27,195 nt of DNA from Hypsibius dujardini. Taxonomy: Eukaryota > Tardigrada > Eutardigrada > Parachela > Hypsibiidae. The stretch spans positions 1 through 27,195 of the forward strand of contig LRSR01011018.1 of NCBI GenBank assembly GCA_001579985.1, read 5' to 3'. Shown one piece after another: positions 1 to 11,353 of this stretch (positions are counted from its first letter, which is position 1; each line of letters starts with the position of its first letter). The position numbers were made by a program, and so were the translations under genes. Below the pieces are notes generated by a model. It was not told the DNA's origin and did no database searches. It worked only from the letters and a program-made list of their open reading frames with translations.

Positions 1-538
1 TGCCGGAAATTGTCCTGATTCGAACTGTGAAAGAGAATGGAAATTAGAATGGAAATTAGAATGGAAATTAGAATGAATTAGAGCGGGACTGTAATTAGAG
101 CTCGATCCAATGGGAACCCTTTTCACACAGTAGCGGTAATAGTGGTCATTCAATCGTGGCGGTAATAAAAGTGACCAGTGGTCAGGTGAGAGGTCAGTAG
201 CCAAGGAAAAGACCATTTGAAATGATTCAGAAGAGGGAGTGTCTGAAAGTGATATCACCTTGTGTGTTGTGTCTCGTCCAGCTGAGCACTTCTCTCCTCA
301 GACCACTTCAATACATCAACACTCCTTTCAGTTGAGGAAGTCTTTTCAAATAAACACAACTCTTCACAAAATGGAAAAATGGAAAAATGGAAAAATGGAA
401 AAGCTCTTTTCTTTTATTGAATGCTGTCAACGTCTACTGAGTTCGACTCCGTTTGAACCAGCACGTTTTTTGGTTAGAGTATAAACATAAGAATTAATCT
501 TGTTTAAACCGAAATGTTACGTATACTGAGTGTAATAC
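1..538. other. Intron or flank of the Reeler gene, with two short tandem repeats
   Basis: No coding exon can be supported here. Two short tandem repeats are visible: about 3.5 copies of a 12-bp unit (consensus aatggaaattag) near 39-80, and about four copies of a 9-bp unit (ggaaaaatg) near 370-402. If the splice donor at 538 is right, this is the start of intron 1 of the minus-strand Reeler gene. I looked for the next Reeler exon on the minus strand and did not find one, so it probably lies outside the window. Confidence 0.5.
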
Positions 539-746
539 CTTTAAACACTTTTCCCATGGTGAAATAATCCGATTCTGGTTCAATCATGAAGGGCAATGTT
601 TCCATCGGTTGAGGCTCCTTCCCATGACCGGGAATAAGAGTCTTACAGGCCGATAAGCCAGCTCCAAATGGATAAGATTTGGTGAGGCCAATCAAACCGG
701 AAACCAAAAGGAAACCAGTCAAGCGAATCACTCCAACGGAAAACAT
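539..746 (-). CDS. Reeler-domain secreted protein, first coding exon (partial)
   Basis: The exon starts with ATG at 746 and encodes 69 residues plus one base. Residues 1-24 form a typical signal peptide (hydrophobic run GFLLVSGLIGL, ending near TKS). The mature part begins SYPFGAGLSAC and continues with TLIPGHGKEPQ. This matches the start of Reeler domains: a YPxGA motif, the first conserved Cys, then a (M/L)(M/I)PGHG motif. Reeler domains occur in invertebrate defence-type secreted proteins, ferric-chelate-reductase-like proteins and reelin itself. The exon ends after Phe-Lys at a good donor (AAAG/GTATTA, GT at 538-537), phase 1, so the rest of the domain must lie further left. Only the first exon is seen, so the full architecture (secreted Reeler only, or Reeler plus DOMON plus cytochrome b561) cannot be decided. 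Reeler assignment fairly sure; exact protein unknown. Confidence 0.72.
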
Positions 747-2069
747 GTCGGCTCTTTCCTGTTCTCAAACTTCAACAAGGTCCAATATCGATTGCAAAGA
801 TTGAAGCTCCAGAAAATCAGAAAAAAATATCGTCTATGCCGCAGGAGTGAAGAAAATAATATCTGGAGACGTTATTTAGGTCAAATTGGAACAAGGGAAA
901 GAGTTGTCGTGAATTAAAGTTGAACAGAAGGTTGACTTTGGAGTTATGGGAGCGATAGTCGGAATGAGTAAACACAATAAAACACATAGAGAGAAAATGA
1001 CGCTTCTCGTTGAAGAGAAATGGTTTGTGGAATGCCTCGCCTTGAGTCAGAAGGAAGGAAGGTACATGTGCGAGTACAAATCGGCGTCAGAGTTTGGCGT
1101 CAGATGGCCACTTCTACTTCCGACCAAGCGACTAAGGCAGAAAAGGTGTGCAACTTCACTTTCCGTTCCGCCAATTTCAACGGCAACTCTCTCTTTCTCT
1201 CTCTGTGTCTGTCTGTGTCTCTGCTCAAATATGAAATATCCAGTCTGAGTCCGTCTTCTCCTCTCTGACGTAGGGACTGATGATGACTAGGCAGGTATAG
1301 ATGGAAAAGGCGGTGTCAAGGTGAGTGTCCGTCAATTGGCGAGAGGTAAAAGGAGAAAGGGAAAAGAAAGAGGTCTCAGGGAGTGATGGATGATCCTCAG
1401 TCAAAGTAAGCACACACGAGAATTGACCACTGTCCAGGTGATGTAGAGTAATTAACCGCTCCGTTGTGGTCCGTCCAGTTGAGGTAAAAGAATTCCCGCT
1501 GGTAATAAACTCCACATACCATAAAGTAGTTTTCTGTCAAATTTGTTATGAGGAATAAAACGCGGGAAGAAGGAAGAAGAAAAAAGGAAAAGGGGATGAG
1601 CTGTTGCCGCCGTTTACAGAAAAGCAGTTTAACTAGTTGAGAGATGCAAGGAAGGGAAGGGAAGGGAATGGATGCGAGTAAATGCTCAAACTAGATCAAA
1701 TTGATACGGCCGAGTTCCCTGGATGCAGACATGATGCAGATTCGGATGAGAGAGAAATGGATTCTCTGGATTTAAAAGGCGAAAGAGAGGGAGGGAGGGA
1801 AGAGGGGAAGAGTTGTTGGTTGGAACATTAGGGTAGAATTGGGCGGAACCGGGAAAAAGGGAAGAGGGATGAGGAGTGAGGATTGCAAAATTGACGTCGT
1901 CTATCTATGATGAATGCCGCTCTCTCTCCTTGTCTCTCTCTCTCTCTCTTTCTCTTTTTTGGAAGAAGGACTGTGCACTGTAAATAAGCAAACAATCGGC
2001 GAGATGGAGGGCGGAGTCATCGGCAGACTTTTAAAGCAGTGGCCCACGACGTGTTAATGCGTAACCCAG
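747..2069. other. Non-coding stretch, purine- and CT-rich
   Basis: Upstream flank of the Reeler gene. It contains CT-rich simple sequence near 1188-1220 and 1919-1960 and purine-rich runs near 1555-1680 and 1785-1885. No recognisable protein similarity or convincing splice-linked exon was found. The open frames here are short and low in complexity. Confidence 0.45.
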
Positions 2070-4127
2070 CTAAGGGAATTCCTGATAAACATGTCGTGTA
2101 TCTGCCCGTTTAACAGTCAGTTGGAGGTGACCACGTTTCCTCTTCTGCACAGATAGGCAAATTTTCAAATTATGATTCATTGAGATGAGGCAATGTAAAC
2201 GACCGTCGTCCGACAGGTCGACGAGACAGTTGGAAATTTTTTGGCAGGGCAAATTTACACAAAGAAGCAATTGATTCTCGCACGCCGAGAGAGAGAGAGA
2301 GAGATACAAGTATATAGATATAGATAGACAGGACGTGCCGGTTGTAAACCAGAAGGAGTGAGGGCTTTCTTCCTGCCCATCGTTGATCAACGAGGTCCTC
2401 CTCTTCATGTATGTATCTATAGAGAAAAAAAGGACCCCGGAAGAGCTGTCGGACGCTCTCAAGAGCTCGCCCCTCACTAAAAAGCACTAGAAGGCCATTA
2501 AACATACGTCGGAAGTGGGAGCAAAACGGAAAGGAGGAAGCACCAGCGTGTGTATAAAAAACGATACCGATCAATCTCTTGAGCGAGCCTTCGTCGATGT
2601 TAACGGCGGCGTAGCAGATGAGTACTCTAATGTCAGACAAGCAACGAAATAGAGATTCTTAGCAACTTTCTCTACGGAAATTCTCGGTAAATTTTTTAAC
2701 AAAAATGCTAGGATAAGTGGCCACTTCTGAGTCAGGGAACTTATTGATCGACCATGATTCGCGTGGATATACTGGACATAATGGTCAGTCGTCAACCTCA
2801 ACAGACATGCTGATTAAAGATAATTTACATGCACTCCAAGTCCGCTTCCAGTTCCGTAATGGAATATTCCTCTCTCCTCGTTTAGACATTTTGATGGGAA
2901 TAATGGAAGGAAGATTGGTCAACAGATATCCTCTACACCACAACAGCCACTTTGGGCAACGGAAGAGGAAATATATGCGCATAAGCGAAATGTATACGAC
3001 ATTGTCGAAATGTCGCCTCACCAAACTGAAGTTTGTGCCCGCAGCATACTGCACCACACATATTTATTCAAACTTCTTCTTCCAACGTAAAATGAAATTT
3101 GAAATGTACAAGCTGTTTGGTATTATTTCAAGAGCGAATCACTTGAAAACTCTGGACGTCGGTCATCCTCCCAAGGTCATAGCTTGTTTGTTCTTGCAGC
3201 TGCTTAAAATGAATGATCCAGTATTCTGTAGATGAAGTTTATTTGGAACGGGACGATTAGAATTGCTCAAAAGAAAAGAAGATTTCACACGGAGACACTT
3301 CCAAACTATGAGAATGCCTGCTGTCTTTTGTAATTTTGATGGTTATTAACGATTGCGAGCACTTTAAATAAAGTGAGAAAGAAAAAGAAAGAGGATGAAT
3401 GAACCGCCCTTTTTGTCGCCTGGGTGTAATGATGAAAGATGAAAGATTGATAGAGAATAAAAGTGTCTTGGCGGTTGTTGTTGATGAGGATTAGACCATC
3501 GAGCGTCCCAGTCATCCGTATCTACTTCCGTTATGGAACTCGTTTGAGAAAAGAAGGAACAAGGCTATACAACATGTATCCCGTGTATATGGATGGATTG
3601 GGATGAGGAGGATCTGACGTGGAGGATACTTCCGGTGACGGATGCCCCTTTTGTGTGCTTACTCTGAACTCAAGTTGTATACATCCCGCATCAATTTATC
3701 GGAAACTGGCATCGGAGATATAATGGGGAAAGTGATCTTGACGGCGTTGTGGAGTAAACAACTTTTAATGAAATACATGGTCTGATGTAATGCTCGAGTA
3801 ACGGTTTGTAATCTTCCTGAGATTCCGATCTGCTCGATGCGGCTAGTGAGGCATGAAAAGCGGTTACCGGTCGCCGCTTCGATCAATCACGCCATCTTCA
3901 GGGCGATCGCCAACTCAGAGTGTCCAGTAACTGTTATGCCTGAATTTGCCATCAAATAGTTGACCTCGCCAATATTTTACCCCGGCGTTTGTAGTTTGAT
4001 TAATTCATTTTACGTATTGAATATATTTATCTTTCACTTAATACTTACGGTGAAAATAAAGTAGAGCAAGGGCATTCACTTTTATATAAAATAGTTTAAA
4101 GGGTAAAGGCACCGCTTTGGTCCATAT
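2070..4127. other. No recognised gene; microsatellite and anonymous open frames
   Basis: A GA/ATAG microsatellite lies near 2288-2330. A 519-bp plus-strand open frame at 2717-3235 begins with GTG, has its first ATG about 30 codons in, and resembles nothing I know. A minus-strand open frame at 3661-3886 ends at a good-looking donor (GTAAGC near 3660) but has no identifiable partner exons. I see no gene I can support. Confidence 0.4.
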
Positions 4128-4160
4128 AGGTTTTGGTGTTCTAGTTTTCACCAGCTTCTG

Positions 4161-4688
4161 TACAGGGGTAAACCATTTACACGCGACCACCTCGCAAATT
4201 CTCAACGTGTTTTGGCAAAGAGGATGCAATTTTTTTCTGATTGACGTTACCAATCTAGGCAACGATTCAAAATTTGGGGAATTCTGTGCTTCGTATATTG
4301 GAAATTCCAGTTGAAATTGTTTGATGAGCAACAAAAAAGGAAGGAGCTCGTGGAGATTTTTATACATTTTCCATTTCTAATGTTCAAGTAGAACATTAGA
4401 ACCAGTGAAAATCGCGAAAAAGCAGGCTTTTTGCATGTTGAAGTACAAAATTGCCACAACATGTGAAAAGCCTGGAAAATCCCGCGAGCCTTGGTTGAAC
4501 TTGGTGGGCAGGTTTGGGGAGGGAGCTCGTTCCTGGCAATAATTCAAGTTGCGCCATCGAAAAACTGTTTTAACAGGAATGATTGATTGTACTATTGAAC
4601 TTCGTTTTCAGATTTGAAAAACAGTTACCGCGGAGCAAATGGTTGGAGAAATAAAAAAGTGGTCCCGTGTAAGTGGTCTACCCCTGTA
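4161..4688. repeat. Inverted repeat pair around about 470 bp (possible degenerate foldback element)
   Basis: The 30 bases at 4161-4190 and the reverse complement of 4659-4688 match at 27 of 30 positions; both begin tacaggggta. The interior is AT-rich with no coding potential that I recognise, and contains a small perfect stem at 4377-4399 (ctaatgttc / gaacattag). This may be a decayed non-autonomous transposon. The true outer ends and a target duplication could not be defined. Confidence 0.45.
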
Positions 4689-4973
4689 TAATATCCTTCC
4701 GAAGCCATCATTCTTAATACTGTTCTGTGTTTTGTTAAGCTAGCGCACAACAACAGAGCCTTCGCACATCCCTCTCGCGGTTGCAAAAACAAAGCGAGGT
4801 TAGTTCGTGCGAAATGCAAAATCCAATTACTCCCGGCAGAAATGTTAATTAAATCTGTGAATAAAATGCCAAATGCTTTTTCAGGTCTTTGGTGTAGCAG
4901 ATCTATCTTGGACGATCGGAGAACTTCATCTACCCGGGTCGCTCCCCAATTCCTTTGTTACTTCCCGCTCCTT

Positions 4974-7272
4974 TTATCCGTGCACCCGAATCACTTGAGT
5001 GTGGGTGTAGACGGGATACCTGTCTAGCTGCTCGGGATGCTTGATGTAACGGAACAGGGACAAGACTGAAAAAAAGGCATATACTAGGACGTTCATTTAT
5101 TTGCCTTGACTAATTGTAAGGTTTACCTGACATGATGACCCAACTGTCACCAATCACTCCGACGATGTGGAGAATCAGTCGAACTATCACTCCTGTTCTC
5201 GGTAACTAAAAAAACAAAGAGCCCCTTGTCTATTAAGTGCTCCAAAAATTGTTTCCTTCGTCTCTTGTCCATTAACAAAAATCCTTTCGGTTTCTAAATA
5301 ACTCAAACGGTGCAAATAATCTTTTATTTTATGGTATTTTATTTTAGGGTGCTGTTTTATTTTAGAGTGCAATTTTTATTTTATGTTATTAGCGTTTGCA
5401 CTTAAGCAAACGTTTAGCTCAAAAAGTCTGCTAAAATGTTCTTAAAATTTTGAACTATCGCTTCCATCGGCAATGGGCGTTGACCACTTAAAAAGAAGGC
5501 CCAGCAGCAGTAAAAATCTTTGAGCATTTTAACGGCGTTCATAAAATCCGGATTCATCTCTGAAAGAGCACGATTTTTGCCAGATAAATTAATAGCCGTT
5601 TTGTCACTTTGCAGTCATCACAAAAAGCCTTCAGTTTTGATAAGGACCTCCATTTGACGAGCGATCGGATCGGTTCGGACTGATTTTTTTAAAAGTGCGA
5701 TTGACAGGTTCCTCACATTCCGGATCAGAGATCACACCGACACTGGTTGATTTATAATCGGTCGATTTCTATTAGCACCCATCACAGCGCGCTTGGACTG
5801 TCCGCAGTACAAAGACCGTCTCACAGTCAATACTGTACTGTAGTAATCCATTTAGACGTCCGACTGTTTGAAATGTCTACCTTTCTCGGACATGGACATG
5901 GTCATCTGCCGAATCTCACCTCATAGTTGTAATCCCTGCAAGAAAGCAAGAGAAAAACAAGGGAAATCAGTTAGTGCTGTGTGTAGAGAAACGTCACTTG
6001 ATCTTCAATGGGTTCGCCAGTGAGAGAGTGAGAGAGCCTGCGATCCAGGACACGCGATGCCAGGGCACTTATCGATTTGTTTTGGATTGAAGAGGCATAC
6101 ATAAACTCAGCTGGAAACTCTCCTTCCACTCTCTAAACTAACGCTAGTTTATTCTAGCATTGGAGGATGAGAAACTATCCTTACCTATCATAGCTGCAGA
6201 GCCATATTATGAAGTTGACGATGAGGGTCCCCCGGCAGAACGCATACATCACTGCGATGATCAGGTATACTAACAGTCCTGCATGCATAGAAAGAGCCAT
6301 TAACATGAAATTCGAGAAAATTGCTCTTCTAATAGAAAATAGTACGTGCATGTCTGCGTTTTCCGTTTTTCCTTTTGAGAGCCTGTTTGGTCTTTTTGGA
6401 AGTACTGTACCTGCTTCCTGTCGTTTGTGAACTGCGACAAATAGGATCGCTCCGGCTATGATAAGGATAAAGGCCGCACAAAGCGCCATTATGTGCATGA
6501 CTAAGGGCGAAACAGCAAGACCGTTATTAAAGTTTCACGTTGGGCAACCCTCTTATATATGTTTATGGTCTTAAATCTTTTACGTGTACCGTGTACCTGC
6601 ATGTGCGTCATGGTTCAGGAAACTGAAGGCGATTATGAAGATCACTTCCAGAAGACCAATCACCTAGGCAAATAGTATATATGTTTTCGGCAAAGTAAGT
6701 ATCGAAGCTGATTGCTTGTTCAGCTTCTTGTCAGCTTGTTAGCTTCTCTGTCTGTCTTTCTGCCTCCCTGCCTGTCTGACTGTGAGATTGCCTACTTGCC
6801 CGCTTGTCTGAATGCCTGAATGCCTGTCTGCCTGCCTGATACCTGAATGCTTGGAAGCTTGCTTGCCTTAATGCATGATTTTATCGATGTCTGCCTGTCC
6901 GGTTGTCTGTCTAAACTTTTGCCTGACAGTCTGTCCACCTCCTTGATAGCCATTCGGTTTGCTTGTCTGCGGCAGGTTTTTAAGGGATTCCAGTGTCTCA
7001 GCATTCCACAACAATGCCTTCTGCTGCTTTCTTGTCTGTTTCCGCCAATGCCTTTGTCCTTGCTCACCACGAGGGCGGTAAACACGAGAATCACACTACT
7101 GCTCCATTCATGGAGCGTTGTGATGACGGTTCGTTTCGTTGACTTTTGACCACACTTGTAGACGGGCGCAAAAAAACAAACACGACGAAGGAGGATGAGC
7201 ACTTACAATAGTGTAGAGGGCTCCTATCCGGCATCCTGTCGTCAGGTCGCAACAAATACACGACTGCACCAT
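4974..7272 (-). CDS. Four-transmembrane protein, LAPTM/DUF4728-like, seven exons
   Basis: I assembled this from splice sites with consistent phase. Exons (minus strand order): 7272-7207, 6663-6597, 6500-6411, 6278-6185, 5935-5920, 5205-5127, 5065-4974. They total 504 nt: 167 residues and a TAA stop. All junctions are GT-AG and the frame closes exactly. The protein starts MVQSCICCDLTTGCRIG, a Cys-rich cytosolic N-terminus followed by a T-G turn into the first helix, as in LAPTM4-like and insect or nematode DUF4728 proteins. Four hydrophobic segments follow at about residues 16-39, 45-68, 75-104 and 114-141. A short polar tail of about 25 residues contains DRYPVY and ends VHG. Such proteins sit in endosomal, lysosomal or plasma membranes, but no function can be assigned. 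Exon 5 is only 16 nt. An acceptor-like TTTAG just upstream of exon 1 (near 7309) suggests a 5' non-coding exon. Exon model quite sure; family assignment by topology and N-terminal pattern only. Confidence 0.8.
6740..6965. repeat. Degenerate CTGT/CTGCCTGT tract in intron 1 of the four-TM gene
   Basis: Imperfect tetranucleotide-type repeat of CTGT, CTGC and CTTG words on the plus strand, antisense to the host gene, inside the 543-bp first intron. The same degenerate repeat recurs elsewhere in the window (17700-17850, 18405-18510, 22137-22190, 23930-24215, 24745-24845, 26340-26520). Confidence 0.75.
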
Positions 7273-8510
7273 TTTCACGGGCGCTACCGACAACAATTGT
7301 AGCCAAGAGCTAAACAAAGCGCTTTGTCTGGAAACGGGAATCAGATTGATCGAAATTCCAGTCCTAAGAATTTGTACAGTCTATAAGGGGTCTCTACTTT
7401 ACAGCGAGAGGTCGTACACGACAAACAAAGTACAAGGACAAGGGATGTGTAGTAGTAGGCCCATTAAAAAAAGGAGGCCAAAGAACGAGCGTCTGTCTCG
7501 GAAGAAGCAGCAAGAGGACACCAAACACAAGGACGATGACGGATAATTGTGCGGAAGTACGAGTCGCTACATGAGCTGTATGTATATGTACATACAGACA
7601 CAAAAATCCAAAGAGATGTCTAAAATTGGCAGTGTTACGTCTTCGCTCGTCATCATCGTCGTCGTTGTCGAAATGCACGATCGGCTTTCAAGCTCACATA
7701 CAGCGAGCGACAGACACGTACACACAAAAACTTGAATTTATGTCTCTCTCGTACGTGCGAATAGGTTTCTTCAAGTGGGTCCGCCGCTGCGGCAACTGTT
7801 GCGGAATGCCATATACTCTGTTGTGTAGTACTAGTACGCGGTACGCTGCATTTGAATTCAAGTGCCGGCAGATGTGGCTGGCTGGCTCTCGCTGCGAGTC
7901 TCCTCATGCATATATACCGAAAAGAGACACTAGTTTATTATTTCAACGGAGAGTCGCGTAAACACAGTTGTGATGAGGGAGGGAAGGTAGCACTGTGCTT
8001 GCATTATAAGGGTTCGCCGGAAGCGTACCGGAGGGAGGGACACAGTGTAAGTAAGTATAGAGCCAGCCAGAATGCCTTCACGCAACTATACCTCACGCAA
8101 AGTTCGTGTTACCGCGTGCTGCCGAAGAGACAGGCGAAGAACCAGTTCTTGGCAACGTGTTAGGAGAAACCAAAGCTTGCCTACCCGGTACTGGCTCTCT
8201 GTACGTTACATACAGTTAGAAAGGAGGAAGGAGAGAGGAAGGCGTATTCAGTTGACTTGTAAACAGGAAAAAGCACTATGTGTCTGCGGGTCCTCTCCTG
8301 CCTGTCTGATGAGGGAGGAAATCGATTTGACGGATGTGACGTCGACGGGATGAATCGCCATTTAGTATTGGGGTTTGTGCAATTTTTACTGTTAGCTAGA
8401 GAGGGTGAAAGTGGGTGTATGAAAAATTGTTAGTCTCATTTGCGGCTCTTAAAAATGAGGAATCTATGTTCATGAAATGTTTTTTACGGATTCATTATAA
8501 TAACCGATAT
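7273..8510. other. Upstream region of the four-TM gene; no other gene seen
   Basis: This should hold the promoter and non-coding first exon of the minus-strand four-TM gene, but I cannot place its transcription start. Overlapping open frames on both strands between 7346 and 8353 are composition-driven (Ser/Arg-rich, no domain) and none can be linked by splice sites. Confidence 0.4.
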
Positions 8511-9004
8511 ACGAAAACACTGTAAAAATGGCGATTTATCGAAAAGCATTAAATATAATTATTCTGATGCTGCCCCATCTCAAATTTAATGGAAAATTTA
8601 TTGGCATCATCCAAATACTATTAATTTTTGGACATCAGGGGCGGAGCTACATACCAACTCTGGAAAAGCCTCACTGGAATTTTTGGTACTTTTGAAAACT
8701 GTCCATAGCTCCGCCCCCTTATGTCCGAAACATATTTGGTTGGCACCCATTGATTTCAAATGACATTCTGAATATGAAAGTGTCAAAATAATCACATTTA
8801 GTGCATTTCGATGAATCGCCATTTTTACAATCAAAATCAAAGTAAAATGGAATATTCCAGTGTTTTCGTAACTTTGAAATTTCGTAAAAACAAATCCCGG
8901 AGATTTGCCGATGAAATAAATTTTTTAAACCATCAATAATATTGAACTAATGTATGAAAAAATTTGGAAACGTTTTGAAATCCATCTGTGAAAATCGCCC
9001 CAAG
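8511..9004. mobile_element. Foldback non-autonomous DNA element, copy 1 (left end truncated)
   Basis: The sequence is largely self-complementary around a short asymmetric centre near 8640-8715. The centre starts ggggcggagctac, and its reverse complement recurs as tagctccgcccc. It is colinear with and very similar to the element at 14519-15184. Both share the right half (gatgaaataaattttttaaa, then ttttgaaatccatct) and the centre (gctacataccaactct). The right terminus reads cgccccaagtg; its reverse complement cacttggggcg matches the left terminus of the 14.5-kb copy (acttggggc). The left end here stops near acgaaaacactg and lacks about 130 bp present in the other copy. No transposase coding is present. 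Family unassigned. Confidence 0.75.
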
Positions 9005-9347
9005 TGAGTGTCATCTCCCGCCAAAAAACCTTTCAACCGAATTGTAGTACTGTAAGAGCTACACTGCTAACATTTGTATTTTCGCACATTTCGTACCATT
9101 TCTCGCGCGAACAACGCTAGCCATCAATATTCTCTCCGGGTCTTTTATTTTTGCATATCGTTTTGTTTGTTAAAACTCAAATCTCGCAACCAGTGGAACG
9201 ATTGAAAACGAACAAACAGATTACACGAAAGCAATCTTTCATAACTAAACTCTGCACATGTAGGCATATGATGCCGGTATTTGCAGACAGTGCTAGTGAA
9301 ATCAACCAACGAAGGTTTTTCATACAGTTTCAATATAAGGGACGTCC
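9005..9347. other. 3' flank of peptide gene A
   Basis: Short spacer between foldback copy 1 and peptide gene A. A minus-strand AATAAA (tttatt near 9146) lies about 200 bp beyond the gene A stop and could be its poly(A) signal. No gene seen. Confidence 0.4.
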
Positions 9348-9596
9348 TTATTTCTTCCCGTTACCAATACTGCCGATGGCGTTGAGGCCGCCGCTGACAA
9401 CCCCGCTCACTTCCTGCAGATGGAGTTTGCGCTCACAAGGTTCCCAGCAGAGACCGTACGCGACAGGGTTGGCCTTCTTTGAGGCGCATTGAGTGATGCA
9501 TTCCTTGTGGAGGAGCTTAATCGGGGCCTCCGCAGTCACCGAGGAGATCATTGCGCCGATCAGGCAGACAGCGACAAAAATAATGGCTCCCTTCAT
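9348..9596 (-). CDS. Secreted CX3C-X12-CX3C peptide A (82 residues)
   Basis: Single coding exon, ATG at 9596, TAA at 9348-9350. Residues 1 to about 22 are a signal peptide (MKG start, then a hydrophobic run). The mature part of about 60 residues has exactly four cysteines at 33, 37, 50 and 54: KECITQC, twelve residues, then LCWEPCER. This spacing suits two short helices joined by two disulfides (helical hairpin). The C-terminal tail is GGLNAIGSIGNGKK; the final GKK is a standard signal for basic-residue trimming and C-terminal amidation. Upstream, a good acceptor (TTTGCAG, exon from 9632) and donor (AAG/GTAAG, exon ends 9834) define a 200-bp 5'UTR intron, with a TATA box at 9917-9923. This is the most diverged of the three paralogues: it lacks the Trp found in the inter-cysteine loop of B and C. 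Family not recognised; secretion and helical hairpin are inferred. The ATG at MKG is chosen because it follows the acceptor and is shared by all three. Confidence 0.88.
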   Translation of the reverse strand: MKGAIIFVAVCLIGAMISSVTAEAPIKLLHKECITQCASKKANPVAYGLCWEPCERKLHLQEVSGVVSGGLNAIGSIGNGKK

Positions 9597-9916
9597 TTTT
9601 GGTGGAGATTGTTTTGTTCCGGGAACAGATTCCTGCAAAGACAATCAAGAATATATAGCAAAAAAAAGATGTAACAATTGACATAATAAAAATTAATATT
9701 TCTGAACACTCAAATGCTCAAAATACAGTTCATCAGCCTCTAAAATATTTATACCGCTATTTTATAATTTTAAAAGTAGAATAATATGACTGCTTATATC
9801 ATGGCACAGAACGGGGAAGACAAAACGGCTTACCTTGAACCGAATTGAGGAGTAAACCGAGGAACAGCGAATTAATTGTGTAAAACGTTTGATTTTATTC
9901 TGATCCATAGTTAGAG

Positions 9917-9923
9917 TTATATA
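9917..9923 (-). promoter_or_regulatory. TATA box of peptide gene A
   Basis: Minus strand TATATAA. A start about 30 bp downstream (near 9890) would give a non-coding first exon of about 55 nt ending at the donor at 9834. The same arrangement is present at genes B and C. Confidence 0.6.
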
Positions 9924-9934
9924 TCCCTCTCTAT

Positions 9935-10465
9935 GGCTGCTACTGTAAAGCCCCTCAGAGTTGGAGGCCAGAAGCAATAATTAATTGCATAATTCATTAG
10001 CTGCAGCTGATTATTGGCCTGCAAATCCAGGCACGGCTCTGGTTTATTTACGGTGAATTAATTGTTAGTTCCGTTTCTGGACCGGTTTTTACCTGTTCTC
10101 TGAATAAATGGTCTGTCATGTATATCTGTTCTTAATATGCAACAGTTGTGATTAAGTAGGCTGATTGCGTTCTCCAGAACAAATTTCAGGGAATGTGCTA
10201 TTGATAATTAGGACTGAGTGCCATTCGTTGCTATTTCTTTGTTGTTTGTTGGCCGAAGGTTCATGAAATTCTTTCTTGAGGCATTAGTCAAGTGAGGCAT
10301 TATTCAGAATCTCTTCGACAGATTGTTTCATTTGTTGCAACTACTTTAATGATGAATGCAAAAATTTATTTTGTCGGTAAAGTTGAGCAAAGTTGTTTTT
10401 GGTGATACTTCAAAGTTGGGGAAAGACTGGAAGGTTTCGTTGTCCTGGCTTGCTTTGGTTTTTAT
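9935..10465. other. Spacer upstream of peptide gene A; nothing recognised
   Basis: AT-rich intergenic DNA between the gene A promoter and the third foldback-type element. It presumably contains distal regulatory sequence for gene A. No exon, RNA gene or repeat could be supported. Confidence 0.4.
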
Positions 10466-10795
10466 TGTAAAACTGGTGATTTTTAGAACTAAATGAAATA
10501 TAATTTTTTTACACTATCTCATGCCAAATTTAATTTCAAGTCCATCGATATTAGCCAAATAATTTTTGGGTATCAGGGGGCGGAGCTATGGGAATCTTTC
10601 AAAAAGGACCAATTTCGGTCTATAGCTCAGTCCACTGACTTCCAAATTTTTGTTTGGCTGATGCTAATCGACTCAAAATTGAATTCGAAAAAAGCTCATT
10701 TCTAACATAATTCTAAAAATCACAATTTTTACATTGAAAATCAAAGAAAAGCGAATCGCCCAGTGTTTTTCCCTAATTTGAAATATTACCGGAAA
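10466..10795. mobile_element. Foldback element, copy 3 (diverged)
   Basis: More diverged relative of the elements at 8511-9004 and 14519-15184. It keeps the hallmark centre (tatcagggggcggagctat ... tatagctc), the left-arm words (catgccaaatttaatt, agccaaataatttttgg) and the right arm end (aatcgcccagtgttttt, then aatttgaaat). Its two arms are partly complementary. The right boundary is uncertain. It lies between peptide genes A and B. Confidence 0.6.
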
Positions 10796-11353
10796 AAATT
10801 GCCTAAACTTTACCGCCAAAATATATTTTAATATTCATCACCAAACAGATCTATATAAAAATAGTATTTCAAACTCATTTTGAATTCGATGATGATTTGA
10901 ATGATGAAGGAACGGGCGTTGAATCGGTTTGAAATAAAGAATCAACCATAATAAAACTGGAAAAACCAAACAAAAATTGAACGCGAAACCGAATCGAAAC
11001 GGCTCTGAACCGAAAGAATGCAAAAAGAACATGCACAAAACGGCAGTGGCGAGTAGAATGGAACAAGAACCAAACAGAACCTACGGCGAAGGGAACAACA
11101 ATACCAAATAAATCAGTTCATTTATCCAAATTACACGAACGGAAAACCACGAAGCCTTCGTTCAACTTTTAATTCGGTTCTCATTGACATTTTGCTTCCC
11201 TCTTTCATGAAATTAAAATCTCACGTTTGCATGTAGGAACGATGACAAATAACGCCACTACGATATATATGATTGCGGTAAAAAGAACCCGATGAAACAA
11301 TTATACAAATGGCGATATATGCATGAGTACGGTTATTGCTTATTAACGAATAT
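10796..11353. other. 3' flank of peptide gene B; nothing recognised
   Basis: AT-rich spacer between the diverged foldback copy and the gene B stop codon. Open frames on the minus strand near 10838-11066 are Phe/Ser-rich and of low complexity, with no domain. No gene supported. Confidence 0.4.

Noticed and set aside
2717-3235. 172-codon open frame on the plus strand
   Set aside because: Starts with GTG, has no recognisable domain, overlaps another open frame on the opposite strand, and no flanking splice sites tie it to other exons.
3659-3886. Minus-strand open frame with SRIEQI...RLQT and a good donor at its end, faintly recalling ESCRT-III (CHMP) proteins
   Set aside because: The resemblance covers only short pieces, an in-frame stop precedes it, charge pattern and partner exons are missing, and alignment to CHMP families needs arbitrary gaps.
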